A DNA stretch of 5,447 nucleotides, taken from positions 1 to 5,447 of the forward strand of contig VGWY01000175.1 of the NCBI GenBank assembly GCA_016873575.1. The letters run 5' to 3'. The notes below the pieces were generated by a model. It was not told the DNA's origin, ran no database searches, and was given only the letters and a program-made list of their open reading frames with translations. Made by a program: the position numbers and the translations under genes. Positions 5,037 through 5,447 of the stretch are shown in pieces (position 1 is the stretch's first letter; every line of letters begins with the position of its first letter). The stretch comes from Nitrospira sp. Lineage in GTDB: Bacteria; Nitrospirota; Thermodesulfovibrionia; Thermodesulfovibrionales; SM23-35.

Positions 5037-5447
5037 ATGTTGAAAATAAGATTAATGATATGCCTGTCTATTATTTTCCTTTTGCTCACCTCCTGTGGTG
5101 AATATCAAAGGATTGAGAATAAATTACCACAGAATAAAGAGACATACAGGCAAGGTGAACTCCTTGTAAAATTCAAAAAGAACATAAGCATCACTGGTAT
5201 TAAGTCCATTCATAATATGGTTGGGGCAGGACTTTTGAGGAGATTCCACGCAGTAGGTGTAGAACAGATAATCCTTCCAAAAGGCATCACGGTTGAAGAA
5301 GCAATGAAGTTTTACAATTCAAAATCAGAAGTAGAGTTTGCAGAACCAAACTATATTGTAAGAAAGGCAAATATCCCGAACGATCCTTACTTCCATCTTC
5401 AATGGGGATTAAATAACATAGATGCCCCTGAAGCATGGGATATCCAT
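5037..5447 (+). CDS. Lipid-anchored subtilisin-like serine protease (S8), N-terminal part only
   Basis: The frame is open from ATG 5037 to the right edge, 137 codons with no stop. Residues 1-19 form a signal peptide with Lys3 and Arg5 and a hydrophobic core; the lipobox is LTSC with Cys20, then Gly. Residues about 40-108 look like a subtilase propeptide (inhibitor I9/fervidolysin-like): GELLVKFKK, then LRRFHAVGVEQIILPKG, then the typical ending VEFAEPNYIVR. The mature enzyme begins at about 115 with NDPYFHLQWGLNNIDAPEAW, a very characteristic lead-in to the S8 catalytic domain. The catalytic Asp, His and Ser lie beyond the window, so activity cannot be confirmed. The expected role is a secreted protease that removes its own propeptide. 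ATG 5037 is preferred over ATG 5055 because it keeps the positive n-region. No Shine-Dalgarno sequence is visible upstream, which suggests weak or leaderless translation. It is separate from the lipoprotein pair. Confidence 0.88.
   Translation, partial: MLKIRLMICLSIIFLLLTSCGEYQRIENKLPQNKETYRQGELLVKFKKNISITGIKSIHNMVGAGLLRRFHAVGVEQIILPKGITVEEAMKFYNSKSEVEFAEPNYIVRKANIPNDPYFHLQWGLNNIDAPEAWDIH

Overview
The window looks like a chromosomal segment of a Gram-negative bacterium. Its base composition is moderately AT-rich by eye. Three separate ORFs begin with lipoprotein signal peptides whose lipobox cysteine is followed by Gly, and the repeat types are common in Nitrospirota, Desulfobacterota and related anaerobes. 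The phylum is inference from style only; no marker gene is present. All genes read left to right.

Layout. (1) Positions 2-646 hold the 3' part of a Crp/Fnr-family transcription regulator whose N-terminus lies upstream of the window. (2) Positions 647-838 are a regulatory intergenic region with a sigma70-like promoter (TTGACA-17-GATATT), a perfect tandem 11-bp repeat, a second repeat with 11-bp periodicity, a G6-loop hairpin and 8-bp tandem repeats in the presumed 5' leader. (3) Positions 839-3337 encode a large secreted lipoprotein: poly-Gly tether, carboxypeptidase-regulatory-like beta domains, an EF-hand-like acidic segment and two PKD/Ig-like domains. (4) A GC-rich hairpin with a poor T-tract lies in the 54-bp gap before (5) positions 3392-4702, a second lipoprotein of unrecognised function. 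(6) A strong intrinsic terminator at 4721-4754 closes this two-gene unit.

(7) The 334-bp non-coding stretch 4703-5036 holds that terminator and then a cluster of palindromes. Two related hairpins with TTT loops resemble the subterminal hairpins of IS200/IS605 elements. A 71-bp inverted-repeat element follows, of the dispersed type with GAAA-loop GC hairpins. A 16-bp operator-like palindrome and AT-rich promoter-like sequence come last. (8) Positions 5037-5447 encode the N-terminus of a lipid-anchored subtilisin-type (S8) protease: signal peptide, propeptide and the start of the catalytic domain. It runs off the right edge.

How the parts may work together: the two lipoproteins are probably co-transcribed, with the hairpin between them damping or stabilising the downstream message. 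The Crp/Fnr protein is a candidate regulator by position only. The protease is separated from the lipoprotein pair by a terminator and repeats, so it is its own transcription unit. All three exported products would work at the cell surface or periplasm. No defence system, CRISPR array, rRNA or tRNA is visible.
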